Below are positions 63,823-64,000 of a stretch of 64,000 nucleotides of DNA, in pieces. Under the pieces are notes generated by a model. It was given only the letters and a program-made list of their open reading frames with translations. It was not told the origin of the DNA and ran no database searches. The position numbers and the translations under genes are program-made. Source of the DNA: Lysinibacillus fusiformis (GTDB lineage: Bacteria > Bacillota > Bacilli > Bacillales_A > Planococcaceae); assembly GCF_007362955.1 (NCBI RefSeq), contig NZ_CP041696.1:1984001-2048000 (forward strand), written 5' to 3'. The first letter of the stretch is position 1; the number at the start of each line of letters is the position of its first letter.

Positions 63823-64000
63823 TGCTAAAAGTACAAAATATTGATGTGTTCTACGGAAACATCCAAGCATTAAAGGGCCTCTCTTTAGAAGTAAACGAGG
63901 GTGAAATTGTAACGTTAATCGGTGCAAATGGTGCTGGTAAAAGTACATTATTAAAAACATTGTCAGGCTTACTAAAACCAAAGGGTGGCATCATTGAATA
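63822..64000 (+). CDS. livF: branched-chain amino acid ABC transporter ATPase LivF (cut by window end)
   Basis: The first 59 codons are present: LKVQNIDVFYGNIQALKG and Walker A GANGAGKST. The ATG shares its A with the livG TAA, and GGTGAGGAGG lies upstream. The rest lies beyond the window. Confidence 0.93.
   Translation, partial: MLKVQNIDVFYGNIQALKGLSLEVNEGEIVTLIGANGAGKSTLLKTLSGLLKPKGGIIE

Overview
The window looks like chromosomal DNA of a Lysinibacillus-type firmicute (Bacillales, Planococcaceae/Caryophanaceae side). It is AT-rich, uses strong AAAGGAGG-type ribosome binding sites with many TTG/GTG starts, and has Bacillus-type hut, liv and T-box logic. The best marker is the two-LysM M14 peptidase at 18440-19630, which closely resembles endopeptidase I of L. 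sphaericus. No rRNA, tRNA, CRISPR array or prophage was seen.

Layout. 1-1860: rlmH behind DnaA-box-like sites, an SCC-attB-like 3' end, then decayed sequence (a dead secreted-protein gene, a 140-bp inverted-repeat element, a possible chemoreceptor relic). 1865-10170: histidine catabolism split into two convergent units, araC-type regulator-hutU-hutI rightward and hutP-hutH-transporter leftward. A terminator and two NAG-triplet arrays suggest HutP-controlled antitermination. 10240-19640: a cyclophilin relic, mqo with a structured leader, an ECF S component, a MarR/bactofilin-like unit with a perfect operator palindrome, a serine hydrolase, a PadR unit with WWP-repeat membrane proteins, and endopeptidase I. 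19730-24960: hybrid kinase, CheR-like methyltransferase and REC-PP2C phosphatase, matching the RsbK-RsbM-RsbY module of B. cereus but without sigB/rsbVW here. 25216-31860: a HAAS membrane protein with a dead PadR gene, an Eis-like acetyltransferase, psiE, a small protein, and a serine hydrolase gene split in frame by an IS200/IS605 element (tnpA, tnpB, probable omega RNA).

31881-40170: two chemoreceptors, guaC, a small lipoprotein, two VOC proteins and an FG-GAP-like protein. 40171-44695: acyl-CoA-dehydrogenase-like flavoprotein plus a complete polar amino acid type ABC transporter, perhaps for sulfur scavenging. 45199-49902: an orphan F420 gamma-glutamyl ligase-like protein divergent from a LysR gene, a LysR/YeiH pair, and a heme monooxygenase behind a Fur-like box. 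50157-56663: a two-component system followed by a PrsA-like lipoprotein, a VTC-domain protein, a DUF4956 membrane protein and a CotH-type kinase. This is the best candidate for a poorly described surface system. 56757-64000: a methyltransferase, T-box-controlled short-form proS, and the start of a branched-chain amino acid ABC operon (livF cut by the window end).

Gene starts were often moved inward from the longest ORF to a start with a good ribosome binding site. Domain calls come from reading motifs by eye; no database search was run.
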